A stretch of 64,000 bases of DNA, taken from positions 248,001 to 312,000 of the forward strand of contig CAVRXB010000005.1 of the NCBI GenBank assembly GCA_963724975.1, read 5' to 3'. Every line of letters begins with the position of its first letter. Positions within the stretch are counted from its first letter, which is position 1. This document shows positions 15,013-21,298 of this stretch, one piece after another. The notes beneath the pieces were generated by a model. That model was given only the letters and a program-made list of their open reading frames with translations, made no database searches and had not been told where the DNA came from. Position numbers and translations under genes: made by a program. Origin of the DNA: CAIWHR01 sp963724975 (GTDB lineage Bacteria > Pseudomonadota > Gammaproteobacteria > Burkholderiales > Casimicrobiaceae).

Positions 15013-16005
15013 TCACTCGATCACTTTATCAGCACGCAGCAGCAGGGATTGGGGAACCGCAATGCCGAGTGCCTTAGCCATTTGAAGGTTGATGCCCAGC
15101 TCGAATTTCACGGGCTGTTGAATCGGGAGATCGGCAGGCTTAGTGCCGCGCAGAATCTTGTCAACAATGAACGCGAGCTGGCGGTCTAGAGCGTCAAGGT
15201 CAACTCCGTACGATGCCAATGCGCCGTCTACCAGGTACCCACTGACGTCGGCCATCACAGGAAGCGCATATTGCTGCGCAACTCGCACGATCCGAGCAAA
15301 GTGCTCATCGAGAAGCGGCTCGGCACTAACACGCAGCACTTGCGAGCCTCGTCGCGCCGCTTCGCCGATTGCCGATTCCAGATCGGCAGCTTTTGTCACT
15401 TCGACGGAGATCAGCTGCATTCCGAGCGAGTTCAAGAGTCTCTCGTATTCGCGATTCGCCAGCGCGATTCGATCGATCGGGTTGATCGGTGTCACTAGCT
15501 GCCCAACACGTTTCGCTCCTGGCAGGAGCTCGTGCAGGATTTGAAACCGTTTGCGATCAAGATCGGGCGACATCGTGGAGGTACCAGTGACATTCCCGCC
15601 GGGACGGGCGAGACTCGCGACAAGGCCGGCACCAACCGGGTCCCCCGATCGAGCAACGACGATTGGGATAGTGCTCGTCACTTTCTTCACCGCTTGCGTT
15701 ACGACCGTGCCTTCGGCCACTATAAGTTCAACCCTGAGTCCCACCAGTTCCTGGGCCAAAGCCGGAAGCAAGGTGGGATCTCCGCCAGTAAAGCGCCACT
15801 CAATTATCAGGTTTTGTCCTTCGATCCACCCGAAGGCAGGCAGATACGCCTTGAACAGGTTCCAAACGGATGGATCGATATCGATGCGTGCTCGGTTCCA
15901 CAACCAACCGATGCGGTGGACTCGTGCGGCCGGCTGCGCTTTCAACGCGAGCGGAAGGATGGCGAGGCTACTGGCAGCGGCGCTGATGAATGTTCGTCGA
16001 TCCAT
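15013..16005 (-). CDS. ABC transporter substrate-binding protein (PF04392 type), orphan, cassette 7
   Basis: The ATG at 16003-16005 gives 330 aa with a Tat-like leader (MDRRTFISAAASSLAILPLA). The family pattern is clear: GWIEGQNLIIEWRFTGG, ELIVAEGTVVTQAVKKVT, SLARPGGNVTGTS, and an end of INLQMAKALGIAVPQSLL. It is related to the cassette 21 protein, sharing GLVASLARPGGN[LV]TG. No permease or ATPase accompanies it. The longer upstream frame passes through the attC (NLSLNADVPRAGLR) and is an artefact. Confidence 0.88.
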   Translation of the reverse strand: MDRRTFISAAASSLAILPLALKAQPAARVHRIGWLWNRARIDIDPSVWNLFKAYLPAFGWIEGQNLIIEWRFTGGDPTLLPALAQELVGLRVELIVAEGTVVTQAVKKVTSTIPIVVARSGDPVGAGLVASLARPGGNVTGTSTMSPDLDRKRFQILHELLPGAKRVGQLVTPINPIDRIALANREYERLLNSLGMQLISVEVTKAADLESAIGEAARRGSQVLRVSAEPLLDEHFARIVRVAQQYALPVMADVSGYLVDGALASYGVDLDALDRQLAFIVDKILRGTKPADLPIQQPVKFELGINLQMAKALGIAVPQSLLLRADKVIE

Positions 16006-16029
16006 GCTCAGTAGTGCGCGATGATTGAC

Positions 16030-16114
16030 GCCCAACCGAAACAAGCTAACCGGCGGCCCCCTGCGCGGGCGCAGCCCCGCACGCGGGACGTCCGCGTTGA
16101 GCGACAGGTTAGGC
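16030..16114 (-). repeat. attC, cassette 6
   Basis: Cores GCCCAAC (16030-16036) and GTTAGGC (16108-16114), 85 bp. Confidence 0.93.
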
Positions 16115-16555
16115 GACATGTGGCCCCGGTGCCACGGGAGGCAGGCTGACGAAGTGTGCGTATCCACGAACCGTATGGATGTGTAAATCGTGGCTCCGCG
16201 CATCCAGGGCAGCAACCCAGCGGTTGATGCGGTGGTTCCCATCGGGCACGCGTTGGGCGCCCTCATACTCGGCGAGGATTATCGGACACGGGATATCTAT
16301 CCCGCGGGCATCGGGGTTGCCACGCACCAGCCTCCCCAGGGCTTCGGTAGTCCATTGCTCTCGGCGCGAATGAATTTCGTTCCGCTGGAAACTCAGATGC
16401 GTGGTTAGCGTCCAGCCGTTTGGCTTGGGGTTTTTCGCCAGCAACCTGTTGAAAACATCGAGTCCGTCGCGATCGCCCCACTCCGGATGGCAGTGTTGCA
16501 TTAGGCAGTGAAGCGACACCCCCAGGATATCAATGCTCATGTGATCGCGCGGCAA
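16109..16555 (-). CDS. Hypothetical protein, cassette 6
   Basis: The ORF gives 148 aa, or 143 from the second ATG at 16538-16540 (MSIDILGVSLHC). It is soluble and His/Trp-rich, with the segment RVPDGNHRINRWVAALDARS, which recalls a ParB-like GNHR box although the rest of that fold is not evident. The stop lies in the attC core. The function is unknown. Confidence 0.6.
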   Translation of the reverse strand: MPRDHMSIDILGVSLHCLMQHCHPEWGDRDGLDVFNRLLAKNPKPNGWTLTTHLSFQRNEIHSRREQWTTEALGRLVRGNPDARGIDIPCPIILAEYEGAQRVPDGNHRINRWVAALDARSHDLHIHTVRGYAHFVSLPPVAPGPHVA

Positions 16556-16559
16556 TGGC

Positions 16560-16640
16560 GCCTAACGAACGAAGGTAACCGGCCGCCCGGCGGGGCCGAA
16601 GGCCCGCCGGAGGCGGTCCGCGTTGACCGCCGGGTTAGGG
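16560..16640 (-). repeat. attC, cassette 5 (variant core GTTAGGG)
   Basis: Cores GCCTAAC (16560-16566) and GTTAGGG (16634-16640), 81 bp. The variant core is matched by CCCTAAC at 17440-17446 at the other end of this two-gene cassette. Confidence 0.95.
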
Positions 16641-17003
16641 CGCACGGTTGGAAAACGCGATCAGGAGTGCCGCCGCCGCGAAGGCCACGGCAACTGCGAC
16701 GAGCGTACCGAACGTGGGCAATACGTCAGCGGGCATTGCGTAAAGCGTCTCCGGAAAGCCGGGGAAGACGAACACGCTCGCAAAGTAACCAGACGAAAGC
16801 GCAACTATTGCGGCACTGGCAAACCCGCTCCAGCGCGCGCCTTTCTTCATGCGAAATAGTGCGTAGCCTTGATATATGAGTGCCAGTGCAAAGAGACCCA
16901 TGAGCCAAGTTCCGACGTGTATGCCATTCGACAGCGTGAGGCCGACGTCCCAAGCAAGGTAGGCGAGCCCCGCAATTACGAATACTGTGGCCGCGATACG
17001 CAT
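16635..17003 (-). CDS. Multi-pass membrane protein, second gene of cassette 5
   Basis: The ATG at 17001-17003 lies one base after the stop of the upstream gene (17005-17007), implying translational coupling. It encodes 122 aa with about four hydrophobic segments (MRIAATVFVIAGLAYLAWDV..., then 36-52, 60-80 and 95-117). The stop is in the attC core. The longer frame upstream overlaps the zinc-ribbon gene and is not used. The family is not recognised. Confidence 0.65.
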   Translation of the reverse strand: MRIAATVFVIAGLAYLAWDVGLTLSNGIHVGTWLMGLFALALIYQGYALFRMKKGARWSGFASAAIVALSSGYFASVFVFPGFPETLYAMPADVLPTFGTLVAVAVAFAAAALLIAFSNRAP

Positions 17004-17004
17004 A

Positions 17005-17436
17005 CTAGCTCCGAAACAGATAGTAGCCATAAAGGAGCAAGGAGCCCAGAAAGACCCACGTAGCCAAGAGCGCCGGGAAGCTGCGAGGCGCGGGAGAATT
17101 GCCTTCGATCTTGTGCAATGGACTTGTGAATAGGAAGGCACCCAAAGCGATAAAGTATGCAATAGCCCAAATGTCAACGCGAATCCAACGGGCCAAGTCG
17201 GAAGGGAACGGACTCAGCAGCGCGTTGGAGATAACTGAAGGATATGAAATCAAGATGCCAATAGCCAAGACCGCGAGAGCAAGGACCGTGTTTCGCCCGG
17301 CCAGTCGGACGTAGCTGAGCCCACCACAGTTCGCGCAGCGTAATGGGGACCGAGCGGCTAACAAGGAGGCGCCGTTGGCGCAGACCTCGCCGAGCGGAAG
17401 GTAGCGGCCGCCGCAATGCGGGCATGCAAGCGGCAT
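17005..17436 (-). CDS. Zinc-ribbon membrane protein, first gene of cassette 5
   Basis: The ORF gives 143 aa. An N-terminal zinc ribbon (CPHCGG at residues 5-10, CANCGG at about 34-39) is followed by three hydrophobic segments (about 50-70, 88-105 and 125-141). The ATG at 17434-17436 is 3 nt inside the attC core of cassette 4. The plan is similar to the cassette 17 protein, although sequence identity is not obvious. It forms a two-gene unit with the membrane protein at 16635-17003. Confidence 0.68.
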   Translation of the reverse strand: MPLACPHCGGRYLPLGEVCANGASLLAARSPLRCANCGGLSYVRLAGRNTVLALAVLAIGILISYPSVISNALLSPFPSDLARWIRVDIWAIAYFIALGAFLFTSPLHKIEGNSPAPRSFPALLATWVFLGSLLLYGYYLFRS

Positions 17437-17439
17437 TCG

Positions 17440-17523
17440 CCCTAACGTACCAAGCTAACCGGCGGACCGCGGCCGGCGCGAAGCGCTGCCCACGGGGCGT
17501 CCGTGTTGACCGCCGGGTTAGGC
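17440..17523 (-). repeat. attC, cassette 4
   Basis: Cores CCCTAAC (17440-17446) and GTTAGGC (17517-17523), 84 bp. Cassette ends share GTTAGGCCCCAAC (13 nt). Confidence 0.95.
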
Positions 17524-17539
17524 CCCAACATTCGCTTGG

Positions 17540-17911
17540 TCATTCCGCGCGCTGAGAAGCTTTGCGATGGCGATACGGCGTCAACGCTAGCGCAAGAACA
17601 CGAACTACTCGAAACGCGGGCCAGAGTAGGCGTTGGGAAAAGCCAGATGCGGCCTCGGATTCCAACAGCAGTTCACTATTTGGCGCCAGCCATCCAAGTA
17701 TGAACATGACGATAGCGTAGACCAGAAGTGCGCCAATGAGAACGCATATGAGCACTAGCGGGAAAAACACGAGCTGAAATGACCAGTTTCCGTGTTCGGT
17801 GGAGGTACCTGTGGCCCACATTGCGACCCGGGCAGCGACAAGAATTCCTGCGAGGAAGAACGGCAGACAGAGCACGGCGAGCGCTACTCGCAGTGGCCAG
17901 CTGAGCGTCAT
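17540..17911 (-). CDS. Two-helix membrane protein, cassette 4
   Basis: The ATG at 17909-17911 gives 123 aa. Two long hydrophobic segments (about 7-30 and 45-75) flank a short extracytoplasmic loop (TGTSTEHGNWSF), with a basic cytoplasmic tail. The family is not recognised. Confidence 0.62.
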   Translation of the reverse strand: MTLSWPLRVALAVLCLPFFLAGILVAARVAMWATGTSTEHGNWSFQLVFFPLVLICVLIGALLVYAIVMFILGWLAPNSELLLESEAASGFSQRLLWPAFRVVRVLALALTPYRHRKASQRAE

Positions 17912-17922
17912 GGTTAGTTGGG

Positions 17923-18006
17923 GCCTAACGAACGAAGGTAACCGGCGACCCGCTGCGGGCGCGCAGTGCCGCACGCGGGGCGTCCGTGTTGACCGCCGGG
18001 TTAGGC
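17923..18006 (-). repeat. attC, cassette 3
   Basis: Cores GCCTAAC (17923-17929) and GTTAGGC (18000-18006), 84 bp. Confidence 0.95.
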
Positions 18007-18028
18007 CGCATTCGGGATGCGAAGGTAT

Positions 18029-18268
18029 TCAAGCGACCTCGATTCGTACCAATTTCAGACGGCCGGACGCGCCGCTCTTGATGGAAATGGCGGACTTGCG
18101 GCAGTTGAATCGATTGGCGACTAGAGCAATGAGCTCTTCGTTGGCCTTACCATCGATCGGCGCGGCTTTAATCTGCGCGAGCCATCCGCCATCTGCGGAC
18201 TGCTCCAGCGCACTCAAACGGGAGTTGGGTTTGACCTTCACCTGGATAAGTATCGGCCGAGTTGCCAT
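18029..18268 (-). CDS. DUF167 (YggU-family) protein, cassette 3
   Basis: The 79-aa single-domain protein has the family pattern IQVKVKPNSRLSALE, WLAQIKAAPIDGKANEELI (the invariant PxxGxAN box) and ISIKSGASGRLKLVRI. DUF167 proteins are small alpha/beta proteins of unknown function, normally chromosomal and often beside yggT or rdgB. A cassette-borne copy is uncommon. Its start ATG (18266-18268) leaves about 55 bp of leader. Confidence 0.88.
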   Translation of the reverse strand: MATRPILIQVKVKPNSRLSALEQSADGGWLAQIKAAPIDGKANEELIALVANRFNCRKSAISIKSGASGRLKLVRIEVA

Positions 18269-18322
18269 CGTTCGAAAGCGGCTTAGTTGAAACGATGCAT
18301 GAGCGAGCTGCGTCAGCCTGAG

Positions 18323-18406
18323 GCCTAACGAGCGAAGGTAACCGGCGACCCGCGGCGCAGGCGAAGCCGCGCACGCGGGGCGTCCGTGTTGACCGAGAGG
18401 TTAGGC
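18323..18406 (-). repeat. attC, cassette 2
   Basis: Cores GCCTAAC (18323-18329) and GTTAGGC (18400-18406), 84 bp. Confidence 0.95.
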
Positions 18407-18428
18407 GGACACATACGGCGCGCTGTGC

Positions 18429-18695
18429 TCAACTGTGACCGGGAAAGAAGACAACGGCTGCGACAACAACGAACAGCACTACACCCCAGCCCAACCACTC
18501 CCGCCGTGTGAAACCGCCACGATGCGAAAAGTAGCGGTCGACGGTTGGCCAGAAGGGCCCGAATGTAAACCAGCCTGCGACCCCTCGCGGCGCACTCGAA
18601 CCTGCATCACGGCTCCGCACTACGACGAGCCAGAGCAGCCCTGCGGCGCCAACGATGAGAACTGCAAGATACCAGTAGCGCTCCAACGTCTCCAT
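18429..18695 (-). CDS. Small two-helix membrane protein, cassette 2
   Basis: The ORF gives 88 aa with hydrophobic segments at about 8-26 and 69-85. Between them lies a loop with FTFGPFWPTVDRYFSHRGGF and RREW, giving a resemblance to short DUF805-like or Yip-like fragments that is too weak to name. The ATG at 18693-18695 is used. Confidence 0.6.
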   Translation of the reverse strand: METLERYWYLAVLIVGAAGLLWLVVVRSRDAGSSAPRGVAGWFTFGPFWPTVDRYFSHRGGFTRREWLGWGVVLFVVVAAVVFFPGHS

Positions 18696-18705
18696 GGCGG
18701 TGGAC

Positions 18706-18786
18706 GCCTAACGAACCAAGGTAACCAGCCGCCAGGCGCGGCCGAAGGCCCGCCGGCGGCGGTCCGTGTTGACCGCGAGGTTAGGC
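18706..18786 (-). repeat. attC, cassette 1
   Basis: Cores GCCTAAC (18706-18712) and GTTAGGC (18780-18786), 81 bp. The first attC next to attI. Confidence 0.95.
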
Positions 18787-18833
18787 CGTACCGCGCTCAA
18801 ATCGGCAATATGCCCAACATCAATTTCGCGCAT

Positions 18834-19520
18834 CTATTTACCAACAGCGGGCCGCACTTCAACAAGGCGGATTCGAACCGTTCCTTGTGCGCCGCTTTCA
18901 TATAGGCATAGGACACCCAACTCGGGGCAATAATAGATTAGTTCATCGTCCGCCTTTCTCCCACCTATCACTCGTCTCGACGAATCGTTACGCCAATTGT
19001 CGTATTTGATCTTGAATGCCTTGAATTTCCCCGCAGGCACCCCGACTTCCTCGTAGGCAACGACTTCGGCGACCTTGGTTCTGTTGTTATTCCAAGAAGG
19101 ATTATCGGCGAAGCGAAGGTCGTACTGTCCTTCCCATCGGGAGCCGACACCGAACGGAAACTGGTACGTATAGTTGTGCGGTTCAAACGTTGCGCCGTCG
19201 GTACCGCGAAACTTGGTAGCAAGATCATCTGTGGTACGAATCTCAAACGCGACACCCTGTGCGTTTCGTTGGGAGAAGACGTGTTCGAGGTCGCCTGATG
19301 CGGCTCGTCGAGTTTCCACATATTCGAGCGTGTAGCAATCCCTCTTTTCATCCGTTCTAAGGTCAAATCTACAATATGAAAATTTGTCTCCGGCGCGAAA
19401 CTTCGGCTTCTCGGCAACAACACTGTTTTGGGTCAGCGCGTTGGTCGACAAACAAGCAGCAATCGCAATAATCAAGCCCGTAGAGAAATGACGGTGCATT
19501 ATTCTCGACGCGTTTGACAT
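18834..19520 (-). CDS. Exported hypothetical protein, cassette 1
   Basis: The ORF gives 228 aa from the ATG at 19518-19520, preceded by AGAGAGG. A signal peptide follows (HFSTGLIIAIAACLSTNALT; an internal ATG eight codons in is an alternative start). The mature part has FRAGDKFSYCRFDLRTDEK, YTYQFPFGVGSRWEGQYDL, VPAGKFKAFKIKYDNW and YYCPELGVLCLYE. The pattern matches uncharacterised beta-rich exported proteins. As the first cassette it should be the best expressed, lying directly downstream of the putative Pc. Confidence 0.68.
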   Translation of the reverse strand: MSNASRIMHRHFSTGLIIAIAACLSTNALTQNSVVAEKPKFRAGDKFSYCRFDLRTDEKRDCYTLEYVETRRAASGDLEHVFSQRNAQGVAFEIRTTDDLATKFRGTDGATFEPHNYTYQFPFGVGSRWEGQYDLRFADNPSWNNNRTKVAEVVAYEEVGVPAGKFKAFKIKYDNWRNDSSRRVIGGRKADDELIYYCPELGVLCLYESGAQGTVRIRLVEVRPAVGK

Positions 19521-19583
19521 GTTCGCCTCTCTCTGACCTGTGGCGGGATGATTCGGAAGCGTGCGGCCTAACTAAAAGTGGAG

Positions 19584-19612
19584 AACCTATTTGACGGGAA
19601 ATAAGACGTCAA
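19584..19612 (-). promoter_or_regulatory. Putative cassette promoter Pc
   Basis: On the minus strand TTGACG (19607-19612) and TAGGTT (19584-19589) are separated by 17 bp and point into cassette 1. The -35 hexamer is near consensus (5 of 6), while the -10 is weak (3 of 6). The position matches Pc of other integrons. No experiment supports it. Confidence 0.45.
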
Positions 19613-19618
19613 TAGGTG
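19591..19618 (+). promoter_or_regulatory. Putative weak intI promoter, mirror of Pc
   Basis: TTGACG (19591-19596), 16 bp, TAGGTG (19613-19618) on the plus strand, pointing to intI. It arises because the Pc region is an imperfect palindrome. The -10 is poor (2 of 6). No LexA box (CTGT-N8-ACAG) is seen between attI and intI. Confidence 0.3.
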
Positions 19619-19687
19619 GTTCGGATGATTCACTGAGCGGAGAAAAGGTCCAAGAATCATGGGAGTGAGTTCTAAAAGAGGGGCCTA

Positions 19688-20725
19688 ATGGTCGACGGCG
19701 TTGACTCTTTCGCGGCGCCCGCGCGGCTGCTCGATCGCGTCCGCGACAAGATTCGTCTTCGGCACTACAGCATCGGGATGGAACAGGCTTATGTAGATTG
19801 GATTAGACGCTTCATCCTGTACCACGGCAAGCGCCACCCCGACGTGCTCGGCGGCCCTGAAGTCGAAGCATTTGTCACCCATCTCGCGGTCGACGGCGAC
19901 GTAGCGGCAGCAACGCAGAACCTCGCGAAGAGCTCGATCCTGTTCTTGTACCGCGACGTACTGGAGCGCGATCTGCCGTGGCTCGAAAACGTCGAACGCG
20001 CGCGAACGCCTGCGCGGTTGCCGACAGTCCTCTCGCAGGGGGAAGTCGCCGCGATCCTCACGCGTCTGCGCGGCGTGCATGGCTTGATCGGACGGCTCCT
20101 CTACGGCACCGGCATGCGGATCATGGAAGGCGTCCGTTTGCGCGCGAAGGACGTCGACTTCTCGCGGCGCGAGATCCTGATCCGCGATGGGAAGGGATCG
20201 AAGGATCGCGTGACGGTGCTGCCGTGCGACATAATTCGTCCGCTGCGCGCGCAGCTCGACGTTGTCCATCAGTTGCACGCGATCGATCTTCGCGACGGAT
20301 TCGGCAACGTCTACCTGCCATTCGCGCTCGCGCGCAAGTTTCGCGCCGCGGAGCGGGAGTGGGGCTGGCAATATGTTTTTCCGGCCGATCGGCGTGTGCG
20401 CGATCCGCGCACCGGCATCGTGCGGCGTCATCATCTGAGCGATCAGGCGTTCCAGCGGGCGATGCGACAGGCCGTCCGCGATGCGGGACTCTTAAAGCCC
20501 GCGACGCCGCACACGCTGCGTCATTCGTTCGCGACGTACTTGCTCGAATCCGGTTACGACATCCGGACGGTGCAGGAGCTCCTTGGGCATGCAGACGTCA
20601 GCACGACGATGATCTACACGCACGTGCTGAATCGCGGAGGGCGGGGGGTGGTGAGTCCACTCGACGGGTTGGGCTCGGTCCTGCGTTCGGCGCGCGAGCT
20701 GCGGCCTGGACGAGGCGGCGAGTGA
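19688..20725 (+). CDS. intI: Integron integrase (tyrosine recombinase)
   Basis: The ORF gives 345 aa. Catalytic residues of the tyrosine recombinases are visible: R144 (GTGMRIMEG), K172 (DGKGSKDR), H275 and R278 (TPHTLRHSFAT), H301 (LLGHADVSTT) and the nucleophile Y310 (MIYTHVL). Between them lies the extra alpha-helical segment typical of IntI proteins (GIVRRHHLSDQAFQRAMRQA, about 243-262). The N-terminal domain (residues 12-100) matches core-binding SAM-like recombinase folds. The ATG at 19688 is preceded by AGAGGGG. The protein inserts and excises cassettes at attI and attC. It looks intact, so the array may still be active. Confidence 0.95.
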   Translation: MVDGVDSFAAPARLLDRVRDKIRLRHYSIGMEQAYVDWIRRFILYHGKRHPDVLGGPEVEAFVTHLAVDGDVAAATQNLAKSSILFLYRDVLERDLPWLENVERARTPARLPTVLSQGEVAAILTRLRGVHGLIGRLLYGTGMRIMEGVRLRAKDVDFSRREILIRDGKGSKDRVTVLPCDIIRPLRAQLDVVHQLHAIDLRDGFGNVYLPFALARKFRAAEREWGWQYVFPADRRVRDPRTGIVRRHHLSDQAFQRAMRQAVRDAGLLKPATPHTLRHSFATYLLESGYDIRTVQELLGHADVSTTMIYTHVLNRGGRGVVSPLDGLGSVLRSARELRPGRGGE

Positions 20726-20738
20726 TGTCTCGGGGAAT

Positions 20739-20763
20739 GAAAACGGCCCCGCTCGGGGGCCGT
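20739..20763 (-). terminator. Hairpin terminator between ssrA and intI
   Basis: ACGGCCCC (20743-20750), loop, GGGGGCCGT (20755-20763). On the minus strand it follows the tmRNA 3' end and runs into TTTTC. It may also end intI transcription from the other side. Confidence 0.75.
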
Positions 20764-20775
20764 CATTCTCGGGTT

Positions 20776-21141
20776 TGGTGGAGGTGGCGAGAATCGAACT
20801 CGCGTCCGGAAGCACTCGACAGTCGGGACTACATGCTTAGTCGAGTCATTGTGCTCTCATCCCGACGCCGTTGACTGACATACGGCGGCGGAACCAGCCA
20901 CCTTGCTTTAACGCTTCGCCCAAGTGACCCGGGCGGGCGCGATCGCTCTAGATGTCCTCGCTGTGACAGTTGCATCACCCCGGTCGAGCGCTACCGGGTG
21001 CGAGGTCCGGCGGGATTAAGCCGCCAGAGCGTACGTGTTGTCGTTCGCAGTTAAGTTTGCGATTGCTCGAGTTTTACGAGGACAAGCGCCTCGGCATGCC
21101 CCAAGCTGCGTTGCAACCCCCGTCGAAACCAGTTCACCCCC
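20776..21141 (-). ncRNA. ssrA: tmRNA (SsrA)
   Basis: The minus strand starts GGGGGTGAACTGGTTTCGAC near 21141, the conserved tmRNA 5' end, and ends with a tRNA-like acceptor and T arm (GAGTTCGATTCTCGCC...CCACCA) at 20776. An internal reading frame at 21016-21048 encodes the tag ANDNTYALAA followed by TAA. The tag type (AND...YALAA) is usual for beta- and gammaproteobacteria. tmRNA with SmpB rescues stalled ribosomes and tags the nascent protein for proteolysis. Its 3' end faces the integron integrase. Confidence 0.96.
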
Positions 21142-21153
21142 GGTAATCGTCGC

Positions 21154-21183
21154 GGTATGGCGCCGGCCTGCGCGCCATTGCAA
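21154..21183 (-). promoter_or_regulatory. Possible ssrA promoter
   Basis: Minus-strand TTGCAA (21178-21183), 18 bp, CATACC (21154-21159), about 12 bp upstream of the tmRNA 5' end. The match is weak and rests on position. Confidence 0.25.
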
Positions 21184-21298
21184 TGCGCTGAGAAGCTCAT
21201 GATACCACTCGTCACACTGGACGCGCGGGCCCCGAAGGTGAACATGGGGTAGACTCGCGGCGATTCAAGATCTGGTTCAGACGCTCGCGGATATTCCT

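Larger units (their letters stand above)
19566..19640 (-). other. attI-like recombination site
   Basis: A lone core GCCTAAC (19566-19572; GTTAGGC on the minus strand) without a paired attC arm lies between cassette 1 and intI, as expected for attI. The right-hand boundary is approximate. Flanking bases include an imperfect inverted repeat (19584-19620). Confidence 0.75.
433..20725 (-). mobile_element. Chromosomal integron: intI, attI and a 30-cassette array
   Basis: An integron integrase at 19688-20725 points away from a leftward array of 30 cassettes whose ORFs all lie on the minus strand. Read on the plus strand, each attC begins with an RYYYAAC core (R', distal to intI) and ends with a GTTRRRY core (R'', beside the ORF it belongs to). 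Most sites are exactly 84 bp and share long conserved arms (left CTAACGAACNAAGSTAACCG, right GTCCGTGTTGACCG). Uniform attC sites and a long array of unknowns are the hallmarks of a sedentary chromosomal integron rather than a mobile resistance integron. The intI-distal end is a truncated attC at about 433-459. No transposon or phage genes flank it. Cassettes are numbered from attI (1) to the far end (30). Confidence 0.95.

Noticed and set aside
13000..19000. Reading frames that pass through attC sites (peptides such as NLSLNADVPRAGLRP)
   Set aside because: They repeat at every attC because the site itself is open in one frame. Only the parts inside cassettes were kept as genes.
19561..19690. 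LexA (SOS) box controlling intI
   Set aside because: No CTGT-N8-ACAG match was found in the attI-intI gap.
20776..20860. A separate tRNA gene at the tRNA-like end of ssrA
   Set aside because: The T arm and acceptor belong to the tmRNA. The anticodon arm is absent and the 5' half lies about 300 bp away.
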